From: Ectobius pallidus
Taxonomy: Eukaryota; Arthropoda; Insecta; Blattodea; Ectobiidae
Reading direction: 5' to 3'
Assembly: GCA_964059195.1 (NCBI GenBank)
Contig: CAXKWD010000006.1
Span: forward strand, 134,099,539 to 134,163,538
DNA: 64,000 bases
The position numbers and the translations under genes were made by a program. The notes beneath the pieces were generated by a model, which saw nothing but the letters and a program-made list of their open reading frames with translations, was not told where the DNA came from and searched no databases. Shown here in pieces: positions 47,429 through 59,799 of this stretch (position 1 is the first letter of the stretch; each line of letters opens with the position of its first letter).

Positions 47429-48064
47429 TAGACCTGGGATTTTAAGGCAAATGGCTGTTTTGTTCCTTATGAAATAACATGAAAATGTTTAAATATGTGG
47501 ACGTTTCATGATAAATCACTTACATTATAGAGTTTTATAATGCCCTAAAATGCCTATTTGGAACTTTAGAGCCTATTTTACTATTTTAGTGCTTAAAATG
47601 CCTATTTTGTACATTTGAAGTAAAATTCAACTTCTGTAATTTTTACAGTATTATAATGGACATCCCTCAATGAAAAGCAGAACAGCAGAGGTGGGTTTTT
47701 CACAGAAACATGATTATTCCAAACAATTGTCGCTAAAAAATGCTGACTGACGGGGGAGGGGGAGGATCCAGGGGGAAAGACTGCTATGTCAAGCCACCAG
47801 TGAAAGAACACCTGTTCAAGTGAATATAGTTCGTGATGCAGTTAATTCTGTTAAGAATAGGTATACTACGTTTATTGCAGAAAAAAACCATGTTACAGAT
47901 TAAGTGCATGTTGTAATATTTTAAAGTATATTTTCTGTCTATCTAGGGATTTTTAAAGCATATTTTAAGTGCCTATTTTCTCTTTTAAAAGTCTATTTAC
48001 TTGTTTTAAAAGCCTATTTTAGGTGCCTAAACTAATTTTTTTAGAGCCTAAAATCCCAGGTCTA
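47429..48064. mobile_element. hAT-like non-autonomous element with perfect 8-bp TSD
   Basis: GTTATTGC flanks both sides (47421-47428 and 48065-48072). The termini are TAGACCTGGGATTTTA on both strands, then they diverge. The subterminal regions repeat GCCTATTTT (47550-47605 and 47970-48025). A central plus-strand stretch near 47680-47745 may be a remnant of transposase coding sequence, without an intact frame. Confidence 0.93.
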
Positions 48065-48589
48065 GTTATTGCGTGAAGTAGGAATATTTTCAGCCTCTCG
48101 TAGGAAATAAGTTTTCAGAATTATTATATCAGCAATTTACACAAAATCATCTCTTCATCGTCATCACCTTAATGGTTATTACTTTTGTACTGAAAATGGC
48201 CCTGAAATGAGGTTCTGAAAATACGCGTTCATTCGCTTTTATTATTTCTTCAGAAACACAAGCAATTTGTACATCTGATATTGGGTATCTATTGCGACAT
48301 CAAACAAGCACACGCTTGTCAAACAAGTTGTCAGAATACAATTTTGGTTTCGGAATTAAACCTGACGCACTGGCTTAACCCCGTCTTGTCAATACCCATA
48401 CAATTATGACTGTAATTCTTTTAATTTATGGCATGGCTTATTCTCGGCGTAATACTATTAGAATTGTCTAAGAGTTATAATTTTATCTAGAAATATTAAT
48501 TAATTATTAATCTTCTGGGAAATGTAACAAGAAAATAATGAAATTACTTTCTTCAAAATATTTTACAGAAACCTTTCTTTCTTCTTTGC

Positions 48590-48990
48590 CTTATTTTTAC
48601 TTTTCCCTTTTAGGGACATTTAAGCAACCCACGCCGCCCGGGCCTTAAAGGACCGCGACCTGTCGGGAGAGGTATTATCTATGGATCACATACATACTTT
48701 TTTATTAAACAAAGAGGGCGTCCCGGATGTGTGATCAGCCCAATGCCAGCGCCACCTCCGAGACAACACGAACACATGGGACGACACACACCATTCACAT
48801 AAACATTCACTCTAAACAAGGTGAGGATGGGATGAAGGAGATAATGACGGCCAGATGATATCCGGGGACCAGAAGAGCCTTAAGTTACCTGACATTTTGT
48901 CTCACAGGTGAGGAAAAACCCCACCTAGGTAACTAGGATTCGAACCCGGCCCCTCTACGTTACAGCGGTGGACTCACTGATACCTTGCAG
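48590..48990 (-). mobile_element. tRNA-derived SINE family B, longest copy
   Basis: The minus strand starts with a tRNA-like head containing a B box CCGGGTTCGAATCCTAG at about 48933-48949. It continues through TCTGGTCCCCGGATATCATC, TCCGAGGTGGCGCTGGCATT, CTCTCCCGACAGGTCGCGG and GGCCCGGGCGGCGTGGGTTG. This copy identifies the other family B pieces as SINE bodies. Confidence 0.8.
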
Positions 48991-48999
48991 TGTTAAAAT

Positions 49000-49785
49000 C
49001 TGCACATTATATCTTCTGCATATCTGAAAACTTTGACATGGAGTTCTCCAGTTCTGATCAATACGCCCGTAGTTTATGAATTTACTAATTCATTTGGAGG
49101 GAGTTTTGAGAATATACAACACATTTTCTCGAACTCTAAAATTCACAAAGTAGAAAAGTAATTCGGGCATCGGAACAACGGAATGTCTACTCTGAATAGT
49201 TTTGCCTGCCACTGAAATTATTTATAAAACAGCTAAAGAAAGACAACTCTTTGAAGTGTTAATTCAGTATGAAAAATAAGTTTAAGCAAACTTATTTTTC
49301 TCCTGCTGCTAAAAAAAATCGATGTATTTACTCTCGTTCCTATAAAATTAGTCAGCTCATACTAATTAACTTCATGCCCTACACCTTAAAATAATATGAA
49401 CGCCATTAAAATAGTATGAACGCTGTAATTCTACTTAATATACTAAATTTAAAGATATTCAACGTTCACTTGGTAACTGTGTCACCGGATGCGGTAGGTA
49501 GACGGAATCACCACCGGACATGAAGCCTTACGTTTATCAATAAATTTGATTTATTTTCTCAGAGTATAGGCCTAATCTACTGCGTAGACTGCATGATGGA
49601 AAGGGTCAGAAGTTTGGCCCCTGGATAGCAACGATGCGGCTTTAGACTACAGCTTTTTTTTTATTTTTTATTTTTAATAAATGAACTGACACCGTATCAG
49701 AGAGTCCGTGTATTTATACTGCCTTACAGCCTATCACCGTATAGCCATAATAAACATAAGAAAGTGCGGGAATACTTTAGGATTT
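49000..49785. other. No feature seen (intron 1)
   Basis: No coding or repeat signature recognised. Confidence 0.4.
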
Positions 49786-49789
49786 TTTC

Positions 49790-49935
49790 GGTGTAAAAAT
49801 TTAAAAGAACTTTTTAACAATTTTCTGTGGGTTACAAGCTAAAAGCTATAACTGTGCTAAATTTCAAGTTTATAGCTCATCTGGAAGTGGGCAAACATTA
49901 ATGTCAGTGAGTCAGTCATGTGGCTTTATATTAGG
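49790..49935 (+). repeat. Dispersed repeat family D fragment
   Basis: Contains AGAACTTTTT, AATTTTCTGTGGGTTACAAG, AGCTAAAAGCTATA, TCAAGTTTATAGCTCATCTG and GGAAGTGGGCAAACATTAAT. It ends GTCAGTCATGTGGCTTTAT, matching the minus strand of 34141-34400 but with only two GTCA units instead of the long array. Confidence 0.65.
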
Positions 49936-50127
49936 CCTATAGGTATTGGCTAAGGAACCTCAGTTAATACATCCATTCCATTTTATATTGACGTTTGTAA
50001 AAGAATCCTAAAAATTCAGTACAATAGTAGATTAGGCCTACAGCAGGCCTACGGTATGACAGTACAGTCGAGTGCATGAAACTTTCCGATGCTTTCTGAT
50101 TTCTTCTAGTATTTTTCTTTATTTAAT

Positions 50128-50545
50128 GTTGGCATTGAATCTTTTTATAATCTGTGTTCCACACCAGCTCTGGATGAGCCGGTCTCTTATTTGTTTGAGT
50201 TCAAGTCCGAACGCACGCATTAGCCCATGAACAACGCTCAGGCCTAGGTGAGTTGTGAAATGGGGTTGAAGTATGGGAACATTTCATTTGAGTGACTAGA
50301 AGAGTTGACTCACAACGAATGTCCACACCAGCCCCTAAAACTCGCATTGGTTTGACATCAAAAGTCTGGCACTAAAAACATTAATCTATGAACACAGGTT
50401 AGCCTCTGCTCCGTATCCTCCAACGCGAAAAAGGATAGGAGCAGGGGTGGGGAGTGGGCCTGGCGGAGCAGGTTATGTATTCCCTTACAAACATAAAACA
50501 TGCGCATTATATCGGAAATAATCCTTGCACACGACTGTATATCAG
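50128..50545 (+). repeat. Dispersed repeat family E, copy 2
   Basis: Aligns with 41303-41790 in the same orientation, with gaps; see that copy for the shared blocks. The two copies lie 8.8 kb apart in the same intron of the transporter gene or its flank. Confidence 0.75.
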
Positions 50546-50549
50546 TCTA

Positions 50550-53055
50550 TTTAGTCAGAATGGTCACTCTATAACACTGCAGTGATTAGGTTAGTATTGA
50601 TCTTTTATGGAGATATAAATTTAAGATAGTATATGAATGTAAAATTGTAGGCATGATGCAAAACACACACACACTCAACAGTTAAATCTAAAACTGTTTA
50701 CAGCGTTATCCGGCGGTATTTACTAGCTGTGAGATAGAAGAGCATTGGCTAAATTGCATATCACAGGCTGCTGGCTCTTACGAATAAAGTCAATGGAGTG
50801 GACATCGACAGCGATATAGCTCGGTGTAACTTTATTTACTCGAACCTATTTTCTCTCGCTTCTTTTAGCACAGTAAACTGTTTTACACATTGAAACATGG
50901 AATCCCTTTCAGGATAGACAGAAAGGAGCTGTAAGATGAATTCATAAAAAAAAGTTACTTTTTTTTGTCAGCGTTCAACGGACTTCAAAATTTAAATACA
51001 GAAATCATGTTCAGATCTGTGTAACTTAGTTGGATTCCTAGCGATCTAGATTTTTAATCTAGGTTTTAATTGGGAATCAAATCCCAGTCAATTTTTCAGG
51101 CTACCTAGTAAATTTGTTCTTTAGCTGAGATATGCAAAACATAGTACACGTACAACTGAAGATCTTTTCTATTGAAACAAGAGTTTCAATATTGTTAATA
51201 AAATAAAATAAATCTGCATTATTGAGTCCTGGTATCTAAGTTATTAAACCAGTACGCGATCTGCTGTGACTTCATTTTGCAAAGTTCATTAAATGACTTT
51301 GCCTCTCTTCTTAATTCCATAGGCCTACTCATTTAAAAAAAAATAGGATGTGTAACTCACTTAACTTCATCTGCCATTTGCATCTGGAATCGGGAATTGT
51401 ATTTATTTTTCGCTGAATGAAATGAATAACAGTGCCTCTGTTTTAAAAGACTTTCTATAAGCAATAATTACAATTGGCAAAATTTCATAGAAAAGGTAAT
51501 TTGTATAACGTATCATCTACAAGAAGAGTGATGGAAGGGTATTAAAAATACTGATACGACATGATGTAGCCTAAGCCAAGCCTTACCAAATACTGAAATT
51601 ACAATTTTCAAATTGGCGAATTTTTAAGAAACACAAAGTAGCGCATTTGTCACTTGTTTTTGTGGACGCCGTAGTGCACTGAATCCACGAAGAATTCAAT
51701 TAGCCTAATCCTTCTAATGGTATTAGACCGTAGGATTAATTATTACTGACCCTCCTCAAGAGAAAGAGACGCTACTTTACATAGGTACGTTAGGATTGTA
51801 GTTAAAATAAAACAGAATCAAATGGACTACTTTACTGAGTATCAGTTGCAGTCCTGATGGCAAAAACGACCAATGTTTCCGGCTAACAACCGTTGCCGAT
51901 TGTCTAAAAATCCGGAAACCTCACAAAACCCTAAAGGTTTCCAACGCCCTGTACAATAAGTTAGATGTCGTTTTACTTACTGAACGAAAAATGCTTCCAT
52001 GTAGGCATAAAGATTCGAAATGATTAAAACGTACCACAGACTCATGAACCTTACCAATATAATTCATAAACAGTTAAAACAATATCAATTATTGATAATT
52101 AAAAACTAAAATCCTGGTTTCGACGTGCATTTCACGATTCAAGTGCATTGGCCGGGGAAAAAATACCTCAGATTCGAGTTCCCCAGCCCATAAAAACCTC
52201 GCTCACTGAGTTTCGTCCAAGTCATTCAATGCTCTCCCCCCTCCTCCCCGGTTGCTATGACAATCTCACAATTCAATATTGTCTTTTTAATAGGTGGCGT
52301 TGGCTGTGAGTTCATCACACAATACCTACAAATTTTACTTTTTATATATCTACTATATATTATATAGTAGATATTTACGTATGCCACGTATTATCTAATG
52401 ATTTTATAATCTTGTGATACTGAAAGAACGACATAGATATTTATTTACTGTTAACTTGTAGACTATTTACGCTAGCCTTTACCATTTATGAATTACAAGC
52501 TTTTGAAATGCCTAAATATATTAATTTCATATTTTATTATAATATTGAAGTTTCAAATTAATTGTACTTTAGAAGATTAAATTTTAATCCAATAAACTGA
52601 TCATCAGTGAACGTATAGTTGGAGTCCCTCGTGTACTAACCTAGTCACATCTAATGGAATGAAAGCTATTTCTATTACATAGCAGGCTAAGAGATTGCAT
52701 AAAATAATAGATAGAAAATAGCAATATGTTACGTATTGTAATTATTGCTACTTTATTAATAAGAACTTTATCCCGGTATTCACTTATTTTCGAATTAAGT
52801 TGTTAAATTGACTGAACAACTGATAAAAATTATCACAATACGTTAAGTGAATCCTTGGAACAATAGCAGATCTGATACAGTAATATAATTCAGTACTCGT
52901 AACAATAGTATTGTGAAATACATTAATTTTTAAATATACAGTTTACAGTTTTTTAAGTTTACATATTTATTTGACGTTTACATATTTTGAAAAAAGAGTT
53001 TACAATGTTACATGAGACATTCCTGAGTAAGCTACTGCTTGTGGTCGGGATTGAC
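50550..53055. other. No feature recognised (intron 1)
   Basis: AT-rich sequence. A short perfect-looking palindrome, ATATCTACTATATA / TATATAGTAGATAT, lies at about 52345-52373. A GC-richer stretch at 52140-52260 is unassigned. Confidence 0.4.
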
Positions 53056-53071
53056 AATAGTATTATTTAAA

Positions 53072-53368
53072 GTAAAGTAAAGTGTACCCTATACATCCCA
53101 TGAAGACCCAGAGGGTTCCAGGAGGTTGAGGCTCCCAGGTTTAGACATTCGGATCATGAAGGCGGTAAGGTTGTCAGCCTTACGCACCGGCCGCCTTTAC
53201 CCCCAGGATTGCACCTGGTACTCATTTCTGTTAAAGGCTGAGTCGACCCCAGGGGCATAGTGCCACCAGAAGGATTAGGCGAATTGAACTCTGACTTCAT
53301 CGGGGATCGAATCCGCGACCTTCCTGTTAGTAGCGCAGCGCCTCAACTACTACGCTACGGCGAACCCC
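53072..53368 (-). mobile_element. tRNA-derived SINE family A, full-length, with imperfect TSD
   Basis: The minus strand begins GGGGTTCGCCGTAGCGTAGT with A box TAGCGTAGTAGTTGAGGCG and B box GCGGATTCGATCCCCG. It then follows the same body as 28412-28657 and ends in a (CTTTA)-type tail. Flanks AGTATTATTTAAA (53059-53071) and AGTATATTTAAA (53369-53380) differ by one base gap. Confidence 0.9.
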
Positions 53369-53384
53369 AGTATATTTAAACATT

Positions 53385-54410
53385 TGTTATAAAACCGTTA
53401 TTTTAAATGTTTAAATTATATACAATATTACACAGCGGATGTAACAAATATTTTTATCGTAACTGAATAAAATTAATGACAATAAATGTGTTTGACACAT
53501 AATGACAATTGATGTGTCTGTCAGAAACGACCATTTTTAACAGGTTACAAGACAAGAAATATTCTTTTTATTCAATTCACTCAATTTGCAATATAGCCTA
53601 TTTAGCATTCAATTTGCTCGAACCTATTCCGCATATGCTATTTACTTTATTTTAAAGTGAGGTTTATCGGTCTGTTAGTGATGCTAATCAATAAATTACC
53701 GGAAGTCATGCGATGAAGAAAGACCACTAAACCTCGGATACGGAAACTGATATGCCACGTGAATATATCGCTTCTAACCACATTGGAAATTCAACGTAGC
53801 TTCATCACTTGGAAAAATTTAGGTACATTATTTTAGTAGTATCGCAAGACCGGTGCCAAAGGGGGGGGGAGGCTAAGTGGGCCCCCCAAAAATTGCTGGC
53901 CACCATTTGGCTCATCCTCGCTTTATACAAAAGTAAATTATATATAGGCCTATATATATCTCTGAAAATAAACTACATAAGTAATTTTTTGACTTTATAA
54001 CATATTTAATCACAAAAGTAATAAATGTTAAAAGTTTACAGGTGACAGAAAATTGTCTGACAGCTTGAAATTATGATAATTCTGAGTAGCAGCACATAAC
54101 CGTTTTAAAACAACTAAAGAAAAATGTTAAGTATTTTAACAATGCTTATCACTTTTCCATGCAGTTTGACACAGTGTGAAGGAAATAAATTTTGATTGGT
54201 TTTGATGGTAATAAGATAATAATGCAGTATCATAAAGCTGTTCGATTTTCGTAACCTTGAATTCAAAGTTTAAAAATTGTGTAGGTTTAGGGTAGTCATT
54301 TGACTTTTTAAAACAATTTTTTTATTCTATTTTGAAGTAAAACTAGTTTTAAACAAATGGCCCTAGATACCTATGGCAACCAAAAATTTAATAATGGATT
54401 GTCTACTATA
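53385..54410. other. No gene; short G/C-homopolymer stretch at 53850-53900
   Basis: The G- and C-runs near 53862-53890 resemble the interior of hAT-like MITEs in this window, but no paired termini were found. Confidence 0.4.
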
Positions 54411-54413
54411 TTA

Positions 54414-54431
54414 AAACTAAATATATTAATA

Positions 54432-54485
<54 letters not shown>

Positions 54486-54850
54486 TTTTATTTTGCCTGG
54501 CAGAGTTAAGGTCAAAGGGCCCTTATCTTCCACTCAACCAGGATAAATACAAAATACATTAAAAGGAATCTACAAAAAACAAATACAATAGATATCATAC
54601 ATAATACAAAATGCTAAAAATAGAATAATAATACAATATTGAACTACCTATATTAAAACGTAAGGCAACAATGAGTCCAATAATATGCCTAGAAAACAAA
54701 GTGAATTAAAGGATTATAATATAATTGGATGTGTGTATAATTATATTATTATACTATAATATACACTAAAATTGAAACTTAAAACTAAGAAACTAACAAA
54801 TAGAAGCAATATAAGCTAATTGCTATGAAAATCGTGTACAGTCTTGTCCT
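54414..54850 (-). mobile_element. LINE 3' end with (AAT)n
   Basis: Minus-strand reading: CCTGGTTGAGTGGAAGATAA, then GGGCCCTTTGACCTTAACTC, TGCCAGGCAAAATAAAAC and an (ATT)n tail at 54428-54484. The same tail layout appears at 43851-43960. Only 3' UTR is present; the right boundary is uncertain. Confidence 0.55.
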
Positions 54851-55227
54851 TAAGGTAGAATTTTCAAGAAAATTTCGAAAAATGACAAATTTATAAATGG
54901 TTTTAAGTTATAAATAGTTTCAGTCGACTCCAATATCGATTTATTCATTTATCAGTTATCCATTTTAATATCCCCCTTATCTACAAAAGGAAACGAACAA
55001 GCAACAAAATGATACAAATACTGACAGCTGACGGCCTTCCATTAACCCTACCGCTATCAGTGTTGCTTTGAGCTACATGAATTTCTTTCACTTACTACAT
55101 TATGTAACATTTAAAGTTTCCTCCAAATCGTTTTGAATCTTGAAATCTTTATGTTTCTAAGTTTACTTTCTGCCAAGAGATGGCAGTTTTCATCAAGGAC
55201 TAACTAAATTTAAATGTTACGTAATTA

Positions 55228-55762
55228 GTCCAGTCAGCAGGTAGGCCTACTTTTACCTGGAAAATGGTCCGAAGTTAATGATCTTTTAATATGTTGTTTG
55301 TGAGTATTCTGTGGTGTAGAATCCAAGATTTCCAATCCAAGAACCCTATGCGAACTTCAGGACAGCCGAAAAACCTCGAAATTTTTACCTTTTTCAATGT
55401 TTTCTTTGGAAAATCCTAGCATTTTTCGCATTTTATCGATATTTTCAAAGTTTTTTGAAACTTTGAAGCGCTATATCTCGGTACATATTTGGTTTATAAA
55501 AACCTGTAACCAGTAAAGTGTAGGAAATTTAATGCTCTTTGATTTTTGTAATGGAGTGTTTTCGGCTAAAACGCATTGTTTAGGAGTTATAAGGAAAACA
55601 CTGAAAAATTCAAAAAAATTCGAAGTTTTTGGCTGCCCTGCACAGGGTTCTCGAATTGGAAATCTTGTATTCTACACCATAGAATACCCACATATTAAAA
55701 TATTAATTTCGGACCTTTTTCTTGGTAACCCAAATTTTAAGTAGCCTACCTGGTAACTGGAC
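55228..55762. mobile_element. Long-TIR foldback element
   Basis: The termini GTCCAGTCAGCAGGTAGGCC and, reversed, GTCCAGTTACCAGGTAGGCT open two inverted arms of roughly 170 bases each. The arms also share AGGTCCGAARTTAAT-type, GTGGTGTAGAATMCAAGATT and CGAGAACCCTRTGC-type blocks. The centre is about 190 bases. TA on both sides (55226-55227 and 55763-55764) may be the target duplication. The open frame 55532-55744 runs through the right arm and is not a gene. Confidence 0.8.
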
Positions 55763-55769
55763 TAAATCT

Positions 55770-56800
55770 AGTAAGTGAAAGAAATGAATGTAGTTTTCAA
55801 GCAACGGAGGTAACAAAAGGGAAGGAGCTGCATAATCCAGTATTGTGTTACTATTTCACTGTTACATACAGTAAAAATGTTTTGCGAAACTGTTTCGCTT
55901 TACTGTTCTCACAATACGCCGACGACTTCATGAGGCCAGGGGAGTGGATGTAAGAGCACAAGGGGGATGAACAACTTGCACAAAAGAACCTGTTCAGTTC
56001 AAAAGCGATGAAAGTGACCTATTTACAAGGGCGAGACTGGGAAGGAACACTGCCCTCCATGCTTGCGAGGAATTTCAATAGATTACGTGTCTGGCTGGAA
56101 GATGGAAATTTCCAAAGGACAAAAAAAGCTTACAGGTAGAACGAGAATTGGAAAATTACAAGATGACTGTAATTCCGTATAATGTAAATGAACTAATATT
56201 TAGCCTACATCTCGTAAAAGTTCAGGTAGCGCGAGATATTAATAAATTGCATGACTAAAAATGTTAATATAAGGTTCACTAAAGATTCACTAAACCTTAC
56301 TCCTTTATGATTATGGAAGCTTAGTAAGTTATATACCTTACAGAATGAGTGTCAATTTCAGATTATTTCATCTATTTCCTTCTTACATTTTTTTCTTCAA
56401 CCTCCATGGCCAAAAACGTGAAGTGGCTGCAGCCAAATTCGAGAAAACATTAAATAAGCTAACTGAATAATAAAGTACGTATACATAAATTAACAACCTT
56501 GAAAGTTGATATATGAATACATCTGCACCCTGAAGAATGTGGTAAATCAGAGTTCCTGAAAGTGAGAAAATCTTAGCTGATCATAGCCTACTTGGTTTCA
56601 AATTTATTTTATACTCGCAGAGTTTTACTTTTAAAAAAGTAAAAAAAAATCGCGAAAATATGGATTACATGAAACGTTATACCATAATAAATTAGGATTA
56701 TTGGCACTTTAGTATTGTTACTATTCAAGATGTTAAACGTGTATGACGTGTCTACCGAAACCAAATACTGAAGCAGAGTAAATGCAGAAACAGAAATAAC
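55770..56800. other. No gene recognised
   Basis: A GC-richer stretch at 55900-56100 has no open coding similarity or consistent splice sites. Confidence 0.4.
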
Positions 56801-56804
56801 TTCG

Positions 56805-56847
56805 CATTATTATTATTATTGTTATCATTATTATTATTATCGTTATC

Positions 56848-56882
<35 letters not shown>
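56805..56882. repeat. Interrupted (ATT)n microsatellite
   Basis: ATT units with GTT, ATC and CGTT interruptions, directly next to a hAT-like end. Confidence 0.9.
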
Positions 56883-56884
<2 letters not shown>

Positions 56885-57567
56885 GGGCACGAATTTGTAA
56901 GTCTTTATAAACCCTATTTTAGTTTTTTTTTTCTAATTTAAATATACGATACTAAAATACTTTTATTTTAGTTCTTTACCATTTTCAGACGATTTTTTAA
57001 AGTTTCACTTCGATACGCCTAAGTACAATAAACGCATTAAAAAAAATTAATTATTTTATTTCTAGTTAAATTTCCACAAAAGTTTAGCAATACTTTCAGC
57101 TAAGTTTTAGAACTACCCCTGTCGTTTCCAACTCCACCACAAACTCAACAAGAACTTTTTCAATTAATCAACCAACTTTTAGAATAACTTACTTCACTTT
57201 CGGCGTCATGCTGGAGCAAACACTGTGAATAAACTGCGAGTATAAGTTTCCTAAGATTGTCTTTAATTTACTTCTAAATAAATCTGGCAACAATGAACAA
57301 GATGCAAAATATAGGCAGACATTTAAAAAGTAATTCTTACTAGAACAATAATAATTAGATTGATTATAATTATAGTTATTTTGTCGTCTTTTTATTGAAA
57401 AGCAGTTTTAGCCATTTTTATTTTTTCAACATCTTATTTAACCGTTTTTAGGTTTTATAAGAGTGGACTATGTGACTGCCATGGCTATGAAACAGATAAT
57501 TATGTTAAAATATCACAGTTAGGTAGCAAGAAACAAAATAGTTTAAAACCTAAGAATCCGGGCTCTA
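56883..57567. mobile_element. hAT-like element inserted in an (ATT)n repeat
   Basis: The left end TAGGGCACGAATTTGTAAG and the reversed right end TAGAGCCCGGATTCTTAGG agree at most positions. Flanks ATTATTAT and AATATTAT (57568-57575) agree at 7 of 8. The subterminal regions repeat TTTTAG/CCATTTTTA-type words. The last 45 bases are nearly identical to 3705-3749. No coding frame. Confidence 0.65.
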
Positions 57568-57634
57568 AATATTATCATTATTATTCCAAAAAGTTGTCGA
57601 GATTCTTTTGTTTACACCTGATATGTCTAAGACT

Positions 57635-58075
57635 AGGAGGTGCCCGTGGCTTCGCCACGATAATTCTTTTAAAAATTAAAAATTAAGAGTATAATAATTA
57701 TTAAAGCATTATATTTATTAACACTTGCACGCGAATCATTCATAAACTAAGCCATTAATAATTAATGAAACAGCTAAAATTCCTGCTTCAGAGTACATTC
57801 CACGACATGAAAGCGCCCCCTGGGAAAACTATATCAGAATCGATTATGCAGTTCCAAAGAACCTGTGAACACATAATACGTATTGTTTCTCAGCTGTTTA
57901 TTGATATGAATATGATGTTAATTTTATTTTATCAATTCAGTGTAATTTTCAGAAATTATATAATGTTTCAAGGGAAGGAATGGTTTGTTTGGATTATTAT
58001 TATCAGCGATATTTCAAGAGATAAAACCATCAATATTTTATAGCTGTTGCCCCCGGCTTCGCCCGCCATTATTCA
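57635..58075. repeat. Segment bounded by GGCTTCGCC-type motifs
   Basis: AGGTGCCCGTGGCTTCGCCA at about 57640 and GTTGCCCCCGGCTTCGCCCG at about 58047 bound about 400 bases of AT-rich sequence. Such CCCGYGGCTTCGCCCG words mark ends of dispersed repeats in many arthropods. The open frame 57765-58043 inside has no recognisable product. Confidence 0.35.
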
Positions 58076-58482
58076 TTGACTCCAGGATTTTTAAGAAAAT
58101 TACACTGGTAGATTATTAAAAATGTTTGTGGTTCAGAGCTATGAAAATTGTAAGTAAAAATAAAATTAGAATATTTGTTCATTGTGTTCATTTCACTTAG
58201 GCCTTATATAATAAAGAAACAGTTTTCCTTCCTAATTTCGTAGTCGTCATGAAAGTTTAGACTGCGAGAGACGAACATCGCCGAGTATACCCGATGTCTC
58301 ACGAAGCGGGCGAGCAAGCACGCTATTTAGGGCCGTTGAATTGTATAAGAGTAGATAGATTAATATAAAATGTAATTTTGTTTTGATTTTTTGTTTTGTA
58401 GCTTTGTTTTTTTGTTTTGTAGCTTTGTTTTTATTTTAATTTCATGCATGCAAATGTTTTCACAGCGTGAGAGGGTTGGGAG

Positions 58483-58493
58483 AGTGAGTGAGT

Positions 58494-58560
<67 letters not shown>
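58483..58560. repeat. (GTGA)n-(GA)n microsatellite
   Basis: Four GTGA units then about 28 GA units. The Arg-Glu open frame on the plus strand comes from this array. Confidence 0.96.
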
Positions 58561-59594
58561 GTCTTATGCTGAAAATATTGTTTTGGTTGTTAGTAAAGTA
58601 GAGGCCCAGGAGATTGACCATAATACTGTGAGAAAAAATAAGAACAGCTTTCATCTTAATTTAACCGCTAGTGCTTATTTTTCTATTGCCTCTTACAGAT
58701 TAACAGTATTAGAAAGGCCTTTGTATTAGCATTGTAACAATGCACTTTATCAAAATAAAATCTCATGCGACGAATGTATTTGCTAGTTTCGATGTTTAGG
58801 TAATTCCTTATTTATGTCTGCTGTTCACCTTTACACTGCTACTGATGTGTAAATGCTTCACATCATAGGCCTACCATTATTTGAAGCCGAGATATAATAT
58901 TTATGCAGCAATAAGCCTATTTTAAGTAGGACGTGATGATTTTTATCCTCATATTACTGTTGTTATTTACAGAACTAGTCATTTCACTGAAATTTTCCTA
59001 ATTGATTTTAAGCTTAGAGTTCACTGATGGATTTACAAGATGATTGCTTATATAATCATACAAATTCAGCTCTGAAAGGATAAAAAAAAATGTCAGGAAT
59101 CCTGCATTAGGTTGGATATAAGAATTTTTTTAGAAGAACTGATATGTATTTATTCATGTTAAGTACAAAAATACTCTATGCATTTAGAATTTCCATAAGT
59201 TAGACGAAACCTAGATTTTTAAAACATATCTTTTATACATACATTTTAAATTTAAAATTAGCATTAATTTAAACAGGAGTTATCTTAATAATACTTATGT
59301 GATTTTTTTCTTAATGCTCATGTACTGTATCTAAACACATGACCCATACGAGATGGTAATCTTGACTTCAGTTAGCATAAGTTCTGTCAACTTGTTTCTT
59401 AGAATTACACTGGGTACTTATCATTGGATAATTTTTTTTTAATTGCCGGTACTTCAATTTCGGTTCGGTTTCGGTTTCTCATCTTTTTACAAACTTTAGT
59501 TCTAAATTCATGCGCTTCAGAATGAATTGAAAACACTTCCTTATAGTGCCTGTGGAGTAGCTTGCTCATCTTTGTCAGACGATGGAATGATACT

Positions 59595-59790
59595 TTATGT
59601 AAAAAAGCAGTAGAACAATGGCTCGCCTTCCACCGCTGGGACCCGGGATCGAATCTCGGTAGATCCATGTGGAATTTTGTGTGGACAAAATGGGGTCGGG
59701 GCTGGTTTTCTCCGGGTGCTCCTGTTTCCCCTGTCATATATTATTCCACCAGAGCTCCATTCATCATACTATGACCATTGGTTGCAATAA
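59595..59790 (+). mobile_element. tRNA-derived SINE (family E-SINE)
   Basis: Tandem features of a tRNA-like head: AGTAGAACAATGGCTCGCC, then CTGGGACCCGGGATCGAATC with a B box GATCGAATC. A short body contains GTGTGGACAAAATGGGGTCG and TTTCTCCGGGTGCTCCTG, ending near GGTTGCAATAAAGG. The A box is degraded. The open frames on both strands here (59405-59774) are artefacts. Confidence 0.65.
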
Positions 59791-59799
59791 AGGAATTTA

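Noticed and set aside
57765..58043. 92-residue open frame as a gene
   Set aside because: No similarity or splice context; it lies between GGCTTCGCC repeat motifs.
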